Assembly: GCA_007132095.1 (NCBI GenBank)
Contig: SLPH01000064.1
Location: forward strand, 1-59,878
DNA: 59,878 bases
Reading direction: 5' to 3'
Source of the DNA: Syntrophomonadaceae bacterium
GTDB lineage: Bacteria > Bacillota > Dethiobacteria > DTU022
In this document: in pieces, positions 1-9,584 of the stretch
Numbering within the stretch: the stretch's first letter is position 1
Layout: each line of letters opens with the position of its first letter
Made by a program: the position numbers and the translations under genes
Notes under the pieces: model-generated
What the model was told of the DNA's origin: nothing
The model's database searches: none
What the model saw: only the letters and a program-made list of their open reading frames with translations

Positions 1-144
1 GAAAATGGCACAGAGCCGAAAGGCCCCGATCAGGATGAGCACCATGACAATATTCATGACCTGGTTAAACCGTTTGAGCCGGTTGACGTTATCGAAATGA
101 TTGATCAGGGTGCATCTAAAGACAGGGTTGACTTACCCTTTTAA
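1..144 (+). CDS. C-terminal fragment of an unidentified protein (5' truncated by window edge)
   Basis: Frame 1 is open from base 1 to TAA at 142-144: ...NIHDLVKPFEPVDVIEMIDQGASKDRVDLPF*. Followed by a terminator-like hairpin. Confidence 0.6.
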   Translation, partial: ENGTEPKGPDQDEHHDNIHDLVKPFEPVDVIEMIDQGASKDRVDLPF

Positions 145-170
145 TTAAGGGCAAACTTTACACAAAACAG

Positions 171-198
171 CCCTTCTCTGTCCGGGAAGGGTTTTTTG
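171..198 (+). terminator. Rho-independent terminator
   Basis: CCCTTC...GAAGGG stem followed by TTTTTT, just after the stop at 144. Confidence 0.75.
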
Positions 199-315
199 TT
201 GTCGTAACATGGGGGAAATAGTATTATTAGCTTAACGTTGGGGCAGGTAATGTTTGGTTTCCGGTTGTTATTTTTGAGCTCTCCTTTAATTATAAATCGG
301 TGGTGTGGTGAATAA

Positions 316-1011
316 ATGAGCGGGCGTATTTTAATAGTGGATGATGAAAAACCTATTGCTGAAATACTTAAGTATAACCTGGAAAAAGAAGGTTATGAAA
401 CGCTTCTTGCATATGATGGCGATGAGGCCCTGCGCATGGTTGAGCAGCACAACCCCGATTTGATCATTCTTGACGTGATGATGCCCGGTAAGGACGGCTA
501 TGCCGTGTGCCGGGAGATCCGGACGGCCAGAAAAGTCCCAATAATAATGTTAACGGCCAGGGAGACTGAGCTTGATAAAGTCTTAGGCCTTGAACTCGGA
601 GCAGACGACTACGTTACGAAACCTTTTAGCGCGCGCGAGGTAACGGCCAGGGTTAAAGCAGTGCTTCGGCGCTTCAGGGATCTTAATCATGACGCAGAAG
701 GGATTAAAGGCCGGCTGGAAAGCGGTGAAATGACTGTTGATTTAGATCAGTTCCAGGTTTATAATCGGGGCGAGTCAGTAGAAGTTACTTTGCGGGAATT
801 TAACCTGCTTGTATATCTCATGCAGAGACCGGGTCAGGTTTACAGCCGTGAACAGCTGTTAAACCAGGTATGGGGTTACGATTTTATCGGAGATGAAAGA
901 ACGGTAGATGTGACTGTGCGCCGGTTGAGAGAAAAGCTTGAAGTTGATCCAGCCAATCCTGAATTTATCCAAACAAAAAGGGGTGTAGGCTATTATTTCA
1001 GGAGGGCGTAA
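316..1011 (+). CDS. walR: Two-component response regulator WalR/YycF (OmpR family)
   Basis: Receiver domain (ILIVDDEKPI, DLIILDVMMPGKDG, KPFSAREV) plus winged helix (ERTVDVTVRRLREKLE); followed by walK-yycH-yycI. Confidence 0.95.
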   Translation: MSGRILIVDDEKPIAEILKYNLEKEGYETLLAYDGDEALRMVEQHNPDLIILDVMMPGKDGYAVCREIRTARKVPIIMLTARETELDKVLGLELGADDYVTKPFSAREVTARVKAVLRRFRDLNHDAEGIKGRLESGEMTVDLDQFQVYNRGESVEVTLREFNLLVYLMQRPGQVYSREQLLNQVWGYDFIGDERTVDVTVRRLREKLEVDPANPEFIQTKRGVGYYFRRA

Positions 1012-1054
1012 ACTATTTTCAGGCCTCCAGTGGAAGATTGTACTCATCTATTTT

Positions 1055-2806
1055 TTGCTCATACTTTTTTCCCTGCAGCTAATCAGCGTATATTTGGTTC
1101 AATCACTGGAAAAATACTATCTGGGGAATTACAAGGAAAGCTTTGAAAACCAGGCCAGGCTTATTTCTGCATTCATGGCTCCCCGTTTCGAAGAAGGCCA
1201 GGGTTGGGCGGAAGATACCGTACGACTGGCAAGAGAATTGCGGGAAATGCACGAAATGGAGATCATGGTTCTTGACAACTATGCTTTAATAATCGGCACT
1301 TCAGGTAATCAGGCTCTGATAGGCCGCCGTTTGGTCAGGGATGAAATTACGCGCGCTTTAGCCGGTAACTCCAGCGATTATATCCGTTACGATTCCATCA
1401 ACCAGGAGCGACGCTATTACCTTGCTTACCCAATTCAGGGGGAGCAGTCAACCCTGGGCATTATTTACCTCAGCGGCTCATTGGAAAGTGTTGATACAAC
1501 TTTGAACGAGGTTAAAGCGATCCTGCTCACCGGTGCCGGCCTTGCGTTACTGGTCAGTTTCATCCTCGGCATTGTTCTGACCAGAACAATAACGGAACCA
1601 ATTCAGGATGTAACGAAGCAGGCCCATCAGATGGCCAGCGGCGATTTTTCACGCAATATAAATGTACATTCTTCGGACGAGCTGGGCCGGTTGGGAGAGT
1701 CATTTAACTACCTGGCCGATAGGCTCAGCGATACAATTAGCGAAATGTCAACGGAAAAAAGCAAGGTTGAAGCGATAATTAATAACATGTCGGATGGAAT
1801 CATTGCCCTTGACGGTAAGGGCAGATTGATTCAAATCAATCCCGCTGCCCGGTTACTGCTTGATGACCTGCAGTTAAAAATACCTCCGGTTAACCGGTCC
1901 GGTTTCAGCCTTTTGCGAAACCTGATTGGCCCTGAAGCGACCAGGAGCTTTGTTCGTCAGCAAAACCCGTTAACCGCCGAGATTACAAGAAAGTCACCTT
2001 CCTGCACTGTTCAGGTTAAGTTGGCCCCCTTTAAAGCGGATATGGGCAAACTTGATGGCACGCTCATGGTTTTACATGATGTGACCAGGGAGCGCGAGTT
2101 GACTAAACGGCAGGAAGAGTTTGTTGCCGATGTCTCCCATGAGCTGAGAACACCGCTGACCACGATAAAGAGCTATATTGACACGCTTCTGGATGGCGCT
2201 TCGGAAGAGCCGGAGGTTCGTAACAAATTTCTCTCCGTTCTGGCCTCGGAAACAGACCGGATGGTTAGCATGGTAAAAGATTTGCTTTCCCTGTCGCAGA
2301 TGGACAACCAGGTCCACTGGAATAAATCGCCGATCGATCTATTAGATATCGCCCATGAAGCTGAAGAATTGGTTCGACAGAAGCTGGGAAGCGAAAAACC
2401 GGCCATAACCCTTGACTTCACACGGGGTTTGCCAATAGTCAATGCTGACAGGAATAAGATTATGCAGGTGTTTATAAACTTGCTCAGCAATGCAGCTAAA
2501 TTTACACCACCCGATGGAACGATCAGGGTTAAAGCTTCGGAAGAAGACGGGTTTGTCAGGATACTGGTTGAGGATACCGGTAAAGGCATTCCCCCGGATG
2601 AATTGCCCAAGATATTTGAAAGGTTTTACAGGGTAGAAAAAACGCGCAGCCGGGATTTTGGCGGCACCGGACTGGGCTTATCCATCGTTAGAAAAATTGT
2701 TGAAGCGCATGATGGTGAGGTCTGGGTTACGAGTGAGCCCGGTTTTGGAACGAAGGTATGGTTTACCCTGCCGTGCTCGCGGGAAGCAGAGGTGACTGGA
2801 AGTTGA
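1055..2806 (+). CDS. walK: Sensor histidine kinase WalK/YycG (TM, HAMP, PAS, HisKA, HATPase_c); true start probably upstream of 1055
   Basis: FVADVSHELRTPLTTIKSY H-box, GTGLGLSIVRKIVEAH G-box, HAMP and PAS regions; adjacent to walR. Confidence 0.94.
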   Translation: MLILFSLQLISVYLVQSLEKYYLGNYKESFENQARLISAFMAPRFEEGQGWAEDTVRLARELREMHEMEIMVLDNYALIIGTSGNQALIGRRLVRDEITRALAGNSSDYIRYDSINQERRYYLAYPIQGEQSTLGIIYLSGSLESVDTTLNEVKAILLTGAGLALLVSFILGIVLTRTITEPIQDVTKQAHQMASGDFSRNINVHSSDELGRLGESFNYLADRLSDTISEMSTEKSKVEAIINNMSDGIIALDGKGRLIQINPAARLLLDDLQLKIPPVNRSGFSLLRNLIGPEATRSFVRQQNPLTAEITRKSPSCTVQVKLAPFKADMGKLDGTLMVLHDVTRERELTKRQEEFVADVSHELRTPLTTIKSYIDTLLDGASEEPEVRNKFLSVLASETDRMVSMVKDLLSLSQMDNQVHWNKSPIDLLDIAHEAEELVRQKLGSEKPAITLDFTRGLPIVNADRNKIMQVFINLLSNAAKFTPPDGTIRVKASEEDGFVRILVEDTGKGIPPDELPKIFERFYRVEKTRSRDFGGTGLGLSIVRKIVEAHDGEVWVTSEPGFGTKVWFTLPCSREAEVTGS

Positions 2807-4173
2807 AAGAAAAATTAAAGAGTGTGGCGTTGATTCTTCTGATAGCCCTAAGTCTCTATTTAACCCACCAGCTCTGGTATGGGCAGCTTCTGGCGGAAGA
2901 ATCGGCAGAAGCGGTTTATGAAAGAGTAGTTGTAGAAAACCCTCGCCCTCTGACCCAGGTTCTGGCGCCGGCTAACATACTGGTTAGCCTGGATAACACA
3001 ATGTACTCTCTGCAGGAAAGCGGACCAGCTTTTACATATATGTGGCCTGAACTATCCGGCCTGCTTCAAGAGTTGGAGTATACAGTTTACCCGGAACCGG
3101 CACCTGAACTTGACCCACCTGATGCCTGCATCCACCTTTATTTTCAGCCATACCTGCCGGTTGGATCTGAACAACCCTGGGTTAAAGGGTCTCCCCCCGA
3201 ATTAGTCGACCAAATCCTGATCAGTTGTGATGGCGAGAGAGGGATGCTGAAAATGGTGCTTTCTGAAAATGGAGGGGCCGTTGTCCTCTCTTTATCAGCA
3301 GAAGTGATGGAAAAAATAGATGCCCTTATTGCCGGGCTTCCCCTGCAAGAACTTAACTCTGTCGCCGTTTTAAATTCTGATGCGGCCTCTGTGGCGGCAT
3401 CCCGGAATATTGTAATAAAAAAACCGATTGTCATACCAGATCAGCAGTTAATGATGACAAGCCTGGAATTAATGCCGGAAGATATAGACAGGGAACTGAT
3501 TTTGAAAACATTTTTTATTAATCCCGGATTAGTTCGAACAGTTGAGGAAAGAGACGGCGGCCTTCTTTACACGGACGGTGAAAGAGGTTTAAGGATTATT
3601 GAACACAACCTGGAATATTCCTTTCCCCTACTTGAATCGACCCAGGTCAACCTGAGTTATACTGAGGCACTTAACAGCAGCAGCTCATACTTAAGTTATC
3701 ATGGAGGCTGGACCCCAAATTTAAGGCTTGAGTCGCTAAATCCCGGGATAAGGATGGGTAACAGATACTACCAGGCTCAGTGGCGCATGTATTTTGAGGG
3801 TTACCCCGCTTATTCACGCAGGCCAGTAATTGCTATTTTTAATGACAGGGGCCTTTTGAACTATAATCGCTCTATTTACAAGCCGATTAGCATTGTTATT
3901 GAACCCGACACCGAAGATGATGACGATTTGGGGCCGGATATAGAAACAGCACCCTGGCAGGAAGCGTTGCGAGAAGCGCTGCTTTTGCGTGATCTGGAAC
4001 GATCAACAGCCCAGGATTCGGTCGTTCTTGAAGACTTACATCTTGGGTATGCTGTAACCGGAACAACTGCTACGATCCGGGCTTTGCCTGTCTGGGTGAT
4101 CAAGATTGACGGAATGCGCTTTCTTTTGCAGGCTGACAATCTCTCACTAATAACCGTGGAGGATTTGTTATGA
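2803..4173 (+). CDS. yycH: YycH-family regulator of the WalRK system
   Basis: One N-terminal TM helix, large extracytoplasmic domain, position after walK; TTG at 2803 overlaps the walK stop. Confidence 0.75.
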   Translation: MKEKLKSVALILLIALSLYLTHQLWYGQLLAEESAEAVYERVVVENPRPLTQVLAPANILVSLDNTMYSLQESGPAFTYMWPELSGLLQELEYTVYPEPAPELDPPDACIHLYFQPYLPVGSEQPWVKGSPPELVDQILISCDGERGMLKMVLSENGGAVVLSLSAEVMEKIDALIAGLPLQELNSVAVLNSDAASVAASRNIVIKKPIVIPDQQLMMTSLELMPEDIDRELILKTFFINPGLVRTVEERDGGLLYTDGERGLRIIEHNLEYSFPLLESTQVNLSYTEALNSSSSYLSYHGGWTPNLRLESLNPGIRMGNRYYQAQWRMYFEGYPAYSRRPVIAIFNDRGLLNYNRSIYKPISIVIEPDTEDDDDLGPDIETAPWQEALREALLLRDLERSTAQDSVVLEDLHLGYAVTGTTATIRALPVWVIKIDGMRFLLQADNLSLITVEDLL

Positions 4174-5060
4174 ATTTAGGTAAGGCTAAAATGATTCTGA
4201 TTGTAGCGTTTACCGGTCTTAACCTATTCCTGGGTTATTACCTGTTCTGGCCTGAAGTGGGCAGGTTGGCCAGTAATGGTTCATTTAGTCCGGAGGAACA
4301 GCGGCTGGCTGAAGAGTGGTTAAATGAAAACAACTACTACGTACAGGTTCCCATGGATAGATCGGTCAGGGTCAGCGATTTTATAACCGTTACCGCAGAT
4401 TTCAGGCTGCGGTCTCAGTTAATCGATCGTTTTGCCGAAACAGTCAGTTTTCCTGTCGAAACAATACAGTCTTTGTATTACAGGGGAGACAAAGAAGTTA
4501 TGGTTGTTCATTCAAACGGTTTGATCCAGCTCAGGTTTCAACCGCCGCTGGCTATGCTTACTGAAAACGTGGCAACAGCGGACCAGACCCTTCATAATGA
4601 AGCAGCTGATCTCTTAACCCGTGAGGGGCTTATGCCAGAAGGCCTTCGGTTTGACTATGTTGAATCGAAGCATGATGGTGAGCTGATATTGAATTATATC
4701 CAGGTTTTTGATGGGTTGCCCCTGTATGCGGGAACCTTTAAGATTTATGTAAAAAATGATATGATTGAACAGATTGATTATTACCTGTTAAGCCCGCTTG
4801 AAAGTTCGCCTGACAGGGAAATCGAAACTCTTGCTGCCATAGAAGCGCTGACAAGGCTGGTTGAAGACCTGGGGCCGAGTGATACGCCCCGTGCAGTTAG
4901 CGGGTTCGAGTTTGGTTACTATAGCGGTGAGTATGATGCGGAAAAATGGGAAGTGCCGCCTGTCTGGCGTTTCATTCTTGATGATGGGCAATACTATTAT
5001 GTCAATGCTTTCACCGGCAACATCGAATTCGAAGCTATCATACCAGAGCAGTTGCAATAA
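4170..5060 (+). CDS. yycI: YycI-family regulator of the WalRK system
   Basis: N-terminal TM, MNLGKAKMILIVAFTGLNLFLGYYLFWPE; ATGA overlap with yycH. Confidence 0.75.
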   Translation: MNLGKAKMILIVAFTGLNLFLGYYLFWPEVGRLASNGSFSPEEQRLAEEWLNENNYYVQVPMDRSVRVSDFITVTADFRLRSQLIDRFAETVSFPVETIQSLYYRGDKEVMVVHSNGLIQLRFQPPLAMLTENVATADQTLHNEAADLLTREGLMPEGLRFDYVESKHDGELILNYIQVFDGLPLYAGTFKIYVKNDMIEQIDYYLLSPLESSPDREIETLAAIEALTRLVEDLGPSDTPRAVSGFEFGYYSGEYDAEKWEVPPVWRFILDDGQYYYVNAFTGNIEFEAIIPEQLQ

Positions 5061-5146
5061 CTCTGTGTAGTTAGAGAGGGCTTTCATAGCCTGTGCAGGT
5101 TCCGCTGCCGAATGGCTGCAGCAAAATGAGACTATTGGAGGTCACA

Positions 5147-6436
5147 GTGGACAAATATATTATTAAGGGAGCAACGAAATTAAAAGGATCGGTAAAGATT
5201 AGCGGTGCAAAAAACGCTGCAGTGGCGATTCTTCCAGCTGCTATTCTGACCGAAAAAACCGTATCTTTACAAAACGTACCGGACATAGATGATGTTCGTA
5301 CCCTGATTCAAATTTTGGAAAACCTTGGCGCCAATATCCGCCGCCGGGGCAGGAACGCATTAGATATTACCCCCGGGGGACTATTCAGGCACGCTCCTGC
5401 TTATGAACTGGTTAAAAAGATGCGAGCCTCGTATTATTTTATGGGCAGCCTGTTGGCCCGTTTCGGGCAGGCTAAAGTGCCAATTCCCGGTGGCTGTGAT
5501 TTAGGACCCCGGCCTATCGATCAGCACCTGAAAGGATTCGCAGCGCTGGGGGCTAAAATTGAGATCAAGCACGGTATGATCAATCTCTCAACCAATGGGC
5601 TGAAAGGGTCGAGAATTTACTTTGATGTTGTTAGCATCGGAGCTACAGTAAACCTGATGCTGGCCGCTTCTGCGGCAGAAGGTCGCACTGTTCTTGAAAA
5701 TGTGGCCAAAGAACCGGAGATAGTTGACCTGGCAAACTTTTTAAATGCCATGGGAGCCTCAATCAGGGGTGCCGGAACCGACGTAATTCGTATTGATGGC
5801 GCTAAATCTTTTCATGGAGCTCAGCATGTAATTATTCCCGACCGAATTGAGGCCGGAACCTTCATGCTGGCTGCCGCTACAACGGGCGGGGACGTTCTGG
5901 TTGAAGATGTAATACCGAAGCACGTTGAAGCCATAACCGCGAAACTAAGGGAAACCGGAGCAGAGTTGGAGATAGAACCGGAGAGAATCCGGGTCTGGAG
6001 CAAGGGAGTGCTTAAACCCTCTGATCTTAAAACATTCCCTTATCCCGGTTTTCCCACCGACTTACAGCCTCCCGGCATGGTTTTATTGACCGCCGCTAAA
6101 GGGCTCAGTGTGGTTACCGAGAATGTGTTTGACGGTCGCTATAATCATGTCGACGAGCTGAAACGGATGGGTGCCAGGATAAAAGTTGAAGGCCGGACCG
6201 CCATGATAGATGGAGGAGTGAAGCTCACAGGAGCGCCGGTTCATGTAACTGACCTTCGTTCAGGGGCTGCCTTGATTATTGCTGCGATAGCAGCAGAGGG
6301 AGAAAGCGAAATCAATGCAATAGAGCATGTTGATCGAGGCTACGAAGATTTCAACAAAAAGCTGACAGGACTGGGCGCCTGCATCAGAAGGGTAGAGGGG
6401 CCGGTGGTTCAGGAAGAGCGGATCAATGACAAATGA
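5147..6436 (+). CDS. murA: UDP-N-acetylglucosamine 1-carboxyvinyltransferase
   Basis: DKYIIKGATKLKGSVKISGAKNAAVAILPAAIL and PIPGGCDLGPRPIDQHLKGFAALGA motifs. GTG at 5147 preceded by GGAGGTCACA is preferred over the ORF-track start at 5093. Confidence 0.95.
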   Translation: MDKYIIKGATKLKGSVKISGAKNAAVAILPAAILTEKTVSLQNVPDIDDVRTLIQILENLGANIRRRGRNALDITPGGLFRHAPAYELVKKMRASYYFMGSLLARFGQAKVPIPGGCDLGPRPIDQHLKGFAALGAKIEIKHGMINLSTNGLKGSRIYFDVVSIGATVNLMLAASAAEGRTVLENVAKEPEIVDLANFLNAMGASIRGAGTDVIRIDGAKSFHGAQHVIIPDRIEAGTFMLAAATTGGDVLVEDVIPKHVEAITAKLRETGAELEIEPERIRVWSKGVLKPSDLKTFPYPGFPTDLQPPGMVLLTAAKGLSVVTENVFDGRYNHVDELKRMGARIKVEGRTAMIDGGVKLTGAPVHVTDLRSGAALIIAAIAAEGESEINAIEHVDRGYEDFNKKLTGLGACIRRVEGPVVQEERINDK

Positions 6437-6490
6437 CAGGCTTTTCTGTTAAAATGAGTTATATGCTAAAGTTAAAAGGAGGACGCTGCA

Positions 6491-7663
6491 ATGAACAACT
6501 GGCATGATCCCGAATCAGGTAGGCACCGCGGTGGCCTGTGGTCATTTGTTGGGATGCTTTCTTTTGGGCTGCTTTGCATATTGCTGGGAGCGGCAATGGT
6601 TTATGGTCTATTTTCTTACTTCCTGCTGCCGGCAGATTCTGATCCGCCGGAGCTTGAAGGCGATGAGATTGCAGAACCAGCCCCTGAAACAGGAAATGGA
6701 ATTCTGGATCCTGTTCCAGATCTCGAAGGAAACGACCTGGTTGACATAGTACAGAATATTGTGCCGGCAGTGGTGGGCGTTAACAACCAGGTGGTGGTTG
6801 AGCAGTTTGGGCAGGAAACTACCAGGGATATAGAAACCGGTTCCGGTGTTGTAATCTCCATAGATGGTTATATAGTCACCAACCAGCATGTAATAGAAAA
6901 CGCGGAAAAGATTATGGTTCTATTCAGCGATCAAACCTACCGCGAAGCTGAACTGATCGGCTATGATACCCTGACTGATTTAGCTTTGCTTAAGGTTGAA
7001 GCGGAAGACTTAGTCTATATTCCGCTTGGAGACTCAGATCAGGTTAACGTAGGCCAGCGGGTTTTAGCTGTGGGTAATCCGCTTGGTTTCCAGCAGACAG
7101 TCACGTCCGGCATTATCAGCGCTCTTGACAGGCAGGTCAGGGTTCCGGGCAGTGAATATGCCTATACCTTTATCCAGACCGATGCGATGATTAACCCCGG
7201 TAACAGCGGTGGTCCCCTGGTAGATATGAATGGTAATATTATTGGCATCAATACGGCAAAAGTTTCATTGCCCGGAGTAGAAGGAATTGGCTTTTCCATT
7301 CCGAGCAATATTGTTAAAAGGGTCATTGACGACCTGGAGGAGCAGGGCAGAGTATCCAGGCCCCATCTCGGGGTTCTCCTGGAAGACTGGATAGATTATA
7401 GCGGGGAACAGGCCCGGCTTGGTGTAAGGATAGTGGACATTGCTGAAGGTACTCCGGCCGATGTTGCAGGATTATTACCTGGCGACGTGATCATAAGCAT
7501 CGAAGGAAAGCACGTTCACTTTTTTGCACAGCTCTTTGATCGCCTGTTCCAGTTTTACCCCGGAGACCAGATAACCATAGGTGTACTCCGGGAAGATATA
7601 GTAGAAACCTTTACAGTCGTACCAGATGAGAGGCCTGAAAGGCACCCGCTTGAAGGCGAATAA
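6491..7663 (+). CDS. htrA: HtrA/DegP-like trypsin-fold serine protease with C-terminal PDZ domain
   Basis: N-terminal TM; SGVVISIDGYIVTNQHVIENA, DLALLKVEAE, INPGNSGGPLVDMNG triad motifs; PDZ region. Confidence 0.92.
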   Translation: MNNWHDPESGRHRGGLWSFVGMLSFGLLCILLGAAMVYGLFSYFLLPADSDPPELEGDEIAEPAPETGNGILDPVPDLEGNDLVDIVQNIVPAVVGVNNQVVVEQFGQETTRDIETGSGVVISIDGYIVTNQHVIENAEKIMVLFSDQTYREAELIGYDTLTDLALLKVEAEDLVYIPLGDSDQVNVGQRVLAVGNPLGFQQTVTSGIISALDRQVRVPGSEYAYTFIQTDAMINPGNSGGPLVDMNGNIIGINTAKVSLPGVEGIGFSIPSNIVKRVIDDLEEQGRVSRPHLGVLLEDWIDYSGEQARLGVRIVDIAEGTPADVAGLLPGDVIISIEGKHVHFFAQLFDRLFQFYPGDQITIGVLREDIVETFTVVPDERPERHPLEGE

Positions 7664-7716
7664 TCACAATGCGATGCCTATATAAGCGCCGAAAGGGCGG
7701 ACTATAAGCGAAAGCA

Positions 7717-8646
7717 GTGTCATCTATGCGTGTTCTCTTGATTTTTATCGATGGAGTAGGGCTTGGTAAAGCAGCAGGCTCGAACCCGCTGTATTATTTA
7801 AACACTCCCGGTATTGCATCCATTCTTGGTGGTCAGCAGTTAATAAGCGACAGCATCGGGTTTGAGTGTGACAAGGCTTCTCTGCTCGGCCTTGACGCTA
7901 CGCTAAACGTACCCGGTTTACCCCAGAGCGCCACAGGACAGGCTGCAATTTTTACCGGAGAAAATGCAGCAGCTTTGGTGGGAGAGCACATTAATGGCTA
8001 CCCGGAAAAAACGATTAGAGATTTGCTATACGATAAGAGCCTCTTCAAAAGAATCAGGGAAAAAGGGTTCAATTGCTGTTTTGCCAATGCTTACCGTCCG
8101 GCTTTTTTTGAAATGTTAGAGCTTGGCCTGCCAGGATACACTTACTCCTGCTCAACCCTGGCCAGCTTTTTCGGAGGTTTAAATTTTTTTAGCCTCGACG
8201 ATATCCGAACCGGCGGAGCCCTGTACATGGATATTACTAATCGTGTTCTATTGCAAATGGGTTTTGACATTCCCATCATAGAGCCGGAAGAAGGGGCGAA
8301 AAGGCTTCTTGAAATCAGTAAAGATTACGACTTCTGTATGTTTGAGTACTTTTTAAGCGATATTGCCGGTCACACCGCCAACCCAGAGGAAGCAGAGCCG
8401 GTTATTGAAACGCTCGACCGTTTTATCGGAGCGATGGCCTCAGATATTTCTTCTGGTGAAGCCCTGATCATGTTTACCAGTGATCACGGGAACCTGGAAG
8501 ACCTGGCTACCAGAGAGCACACTTATAACAAGGTTCCGCTGCTGCTAATCGGTTCTCGCGCACTACGCCGGCTTCCCGAAATGCAAGCGCAATGCCTGAC
8601 CGATGTTTTGCCGGCAATAATTGCTGCCCTGCAGTATGATCGGTAA
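7717..8646 (+). CDS. Alkaline-phosphatase superfamily metalloenzyme (phosphoglycerate mutase/phosphopentomutase-like)
   Basis: N-term VLLIFIDGVGLG and C-term MFTSDHGNLEDL metal-binding motifs. Confidence 0.75.
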   Translation: MSSMRVLLIFIDGVGLGKAAGSNPLYYLNTPGIASILGGQQLISDSIGFECDKASLLGLDATLNVPGLPQSATGQAAIFTGENAAALVGEHINGYPEKTIRDLLYDKSLFKRIREKGFNCCFANAYRPAFFEMLELGLPGYTYSCSTLASFFGGLNFFSLDDIRTGGALYMDITNRVLLQMGFDIPIIEPEEGAKRLLEISKDYDFCMFEYFLSDIAGHTANPEEAEPVIETLDRFIGAMASDISSGEALIMFTSDHGNLEDLATREHTYNKVPLLLIGSRALRRLPEMQAQCLTDVLPAIIAALQYDR

Positions 8647-8684
8647 GCAGCGAAATCCTGAAAACCGGGGGAGAATGCAAGAGA

Positions 8685-9311
8685 ATGATTGTTGAAAATC
8701 TCGTCGTCAGTATGTTTGCCACTAACTGTTATATTGCGGTTTGTGAGGAGACCGGGGAAGGTATCGTAATAGATCCCGGAGCGGGCGCAGAATCTATTCA
8801 TAATCGAATTAAAGCTGTCGATGCAAAGATTAAATATATTGTAAATACCCATGGCCATGTCGATCATGTTGCCGCCAACGGCAAACTGAAAGAAATATTA
8901 GAGGTTCCCATACTGCTGAACCGCGATGATCTTGAACTTTATAAAAAGCCCGGTTTCGGGCTAAGTATATTATTAAGCAAGCTGCCGGAACCGGATCGTT
9001 TCATTTCTGAGGGAGACAAAATAAGGTTTGGCAACATAGCGCTAAATGTCCTGGAAACGCCGGGGCACACCCCGGGCGGAGTATCACTTTATGGAGAAGG
9101 GTGCGTTTTTACCGGAGACACTCTTTTTGCCGGCTCTATTGGCCGGACAGATTTAGCAGGCGGTTCTTTACCTGAAATACTGGGCAGCATTAAAGAGAAG
9201 CTCTTGTCTTTGCCGGACAATATGAAGGTTTATCCCGGGCACGGTCCCGCCTCGACGATCGGACACGAAGCGAAAACCAACATGTTCCTGATAAATTCTT
9301 CCAACCTCTAA
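8685..9311 (+). CDS. MBL-fold metallohydrolase (glyoxalase II-like)
   Basis: THGHVDHVA (HxHxDH), ETPGHTPGG, FTGDTLFAGSIGRTD, YPGHGP. Confidence 0.9.
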   Translation: MIVENLVVSMFATNCYIAVCEETGEGIVIDPGAGAESIHNRIKAVDAKIKYIVNTHGHVDHVAANGKLKEILEVPILLNRDDLELYKKPGFGLSILLSKLPEPDRFISEGDKIRFGNIALNVLETPGHTPGGVSLYGEGCVFTGDTLFAGSIGRTDLAGGSLPEILGSIKEKLLSLPDNMKVYPGHGPASTIGHEAKTNMFLINSSNL

Positions 9312-9584
9312 GCGGGCAGTTTATATCGGTCCATTATAACTTCTGCAGAATCTAATAAATTTAAATTTAATAAAGGATATTTGGGGTTTATATAGAATAA
9401 TAGCCTATCGACATTCATTATATCTTTATTGGCCGAGGTTCCTCAGAATAAGACATTTTAAAAATTATTTGCCAGTTCGAGGCTGGTCAGGTTTATTCCC
9501 GCGGAAAAGAGAGACAGGTCACTCCCGCCCGTCAGATCACCTAATGCATATAATTTAAATAATATCCTTTAGTCTGGAAAACAT

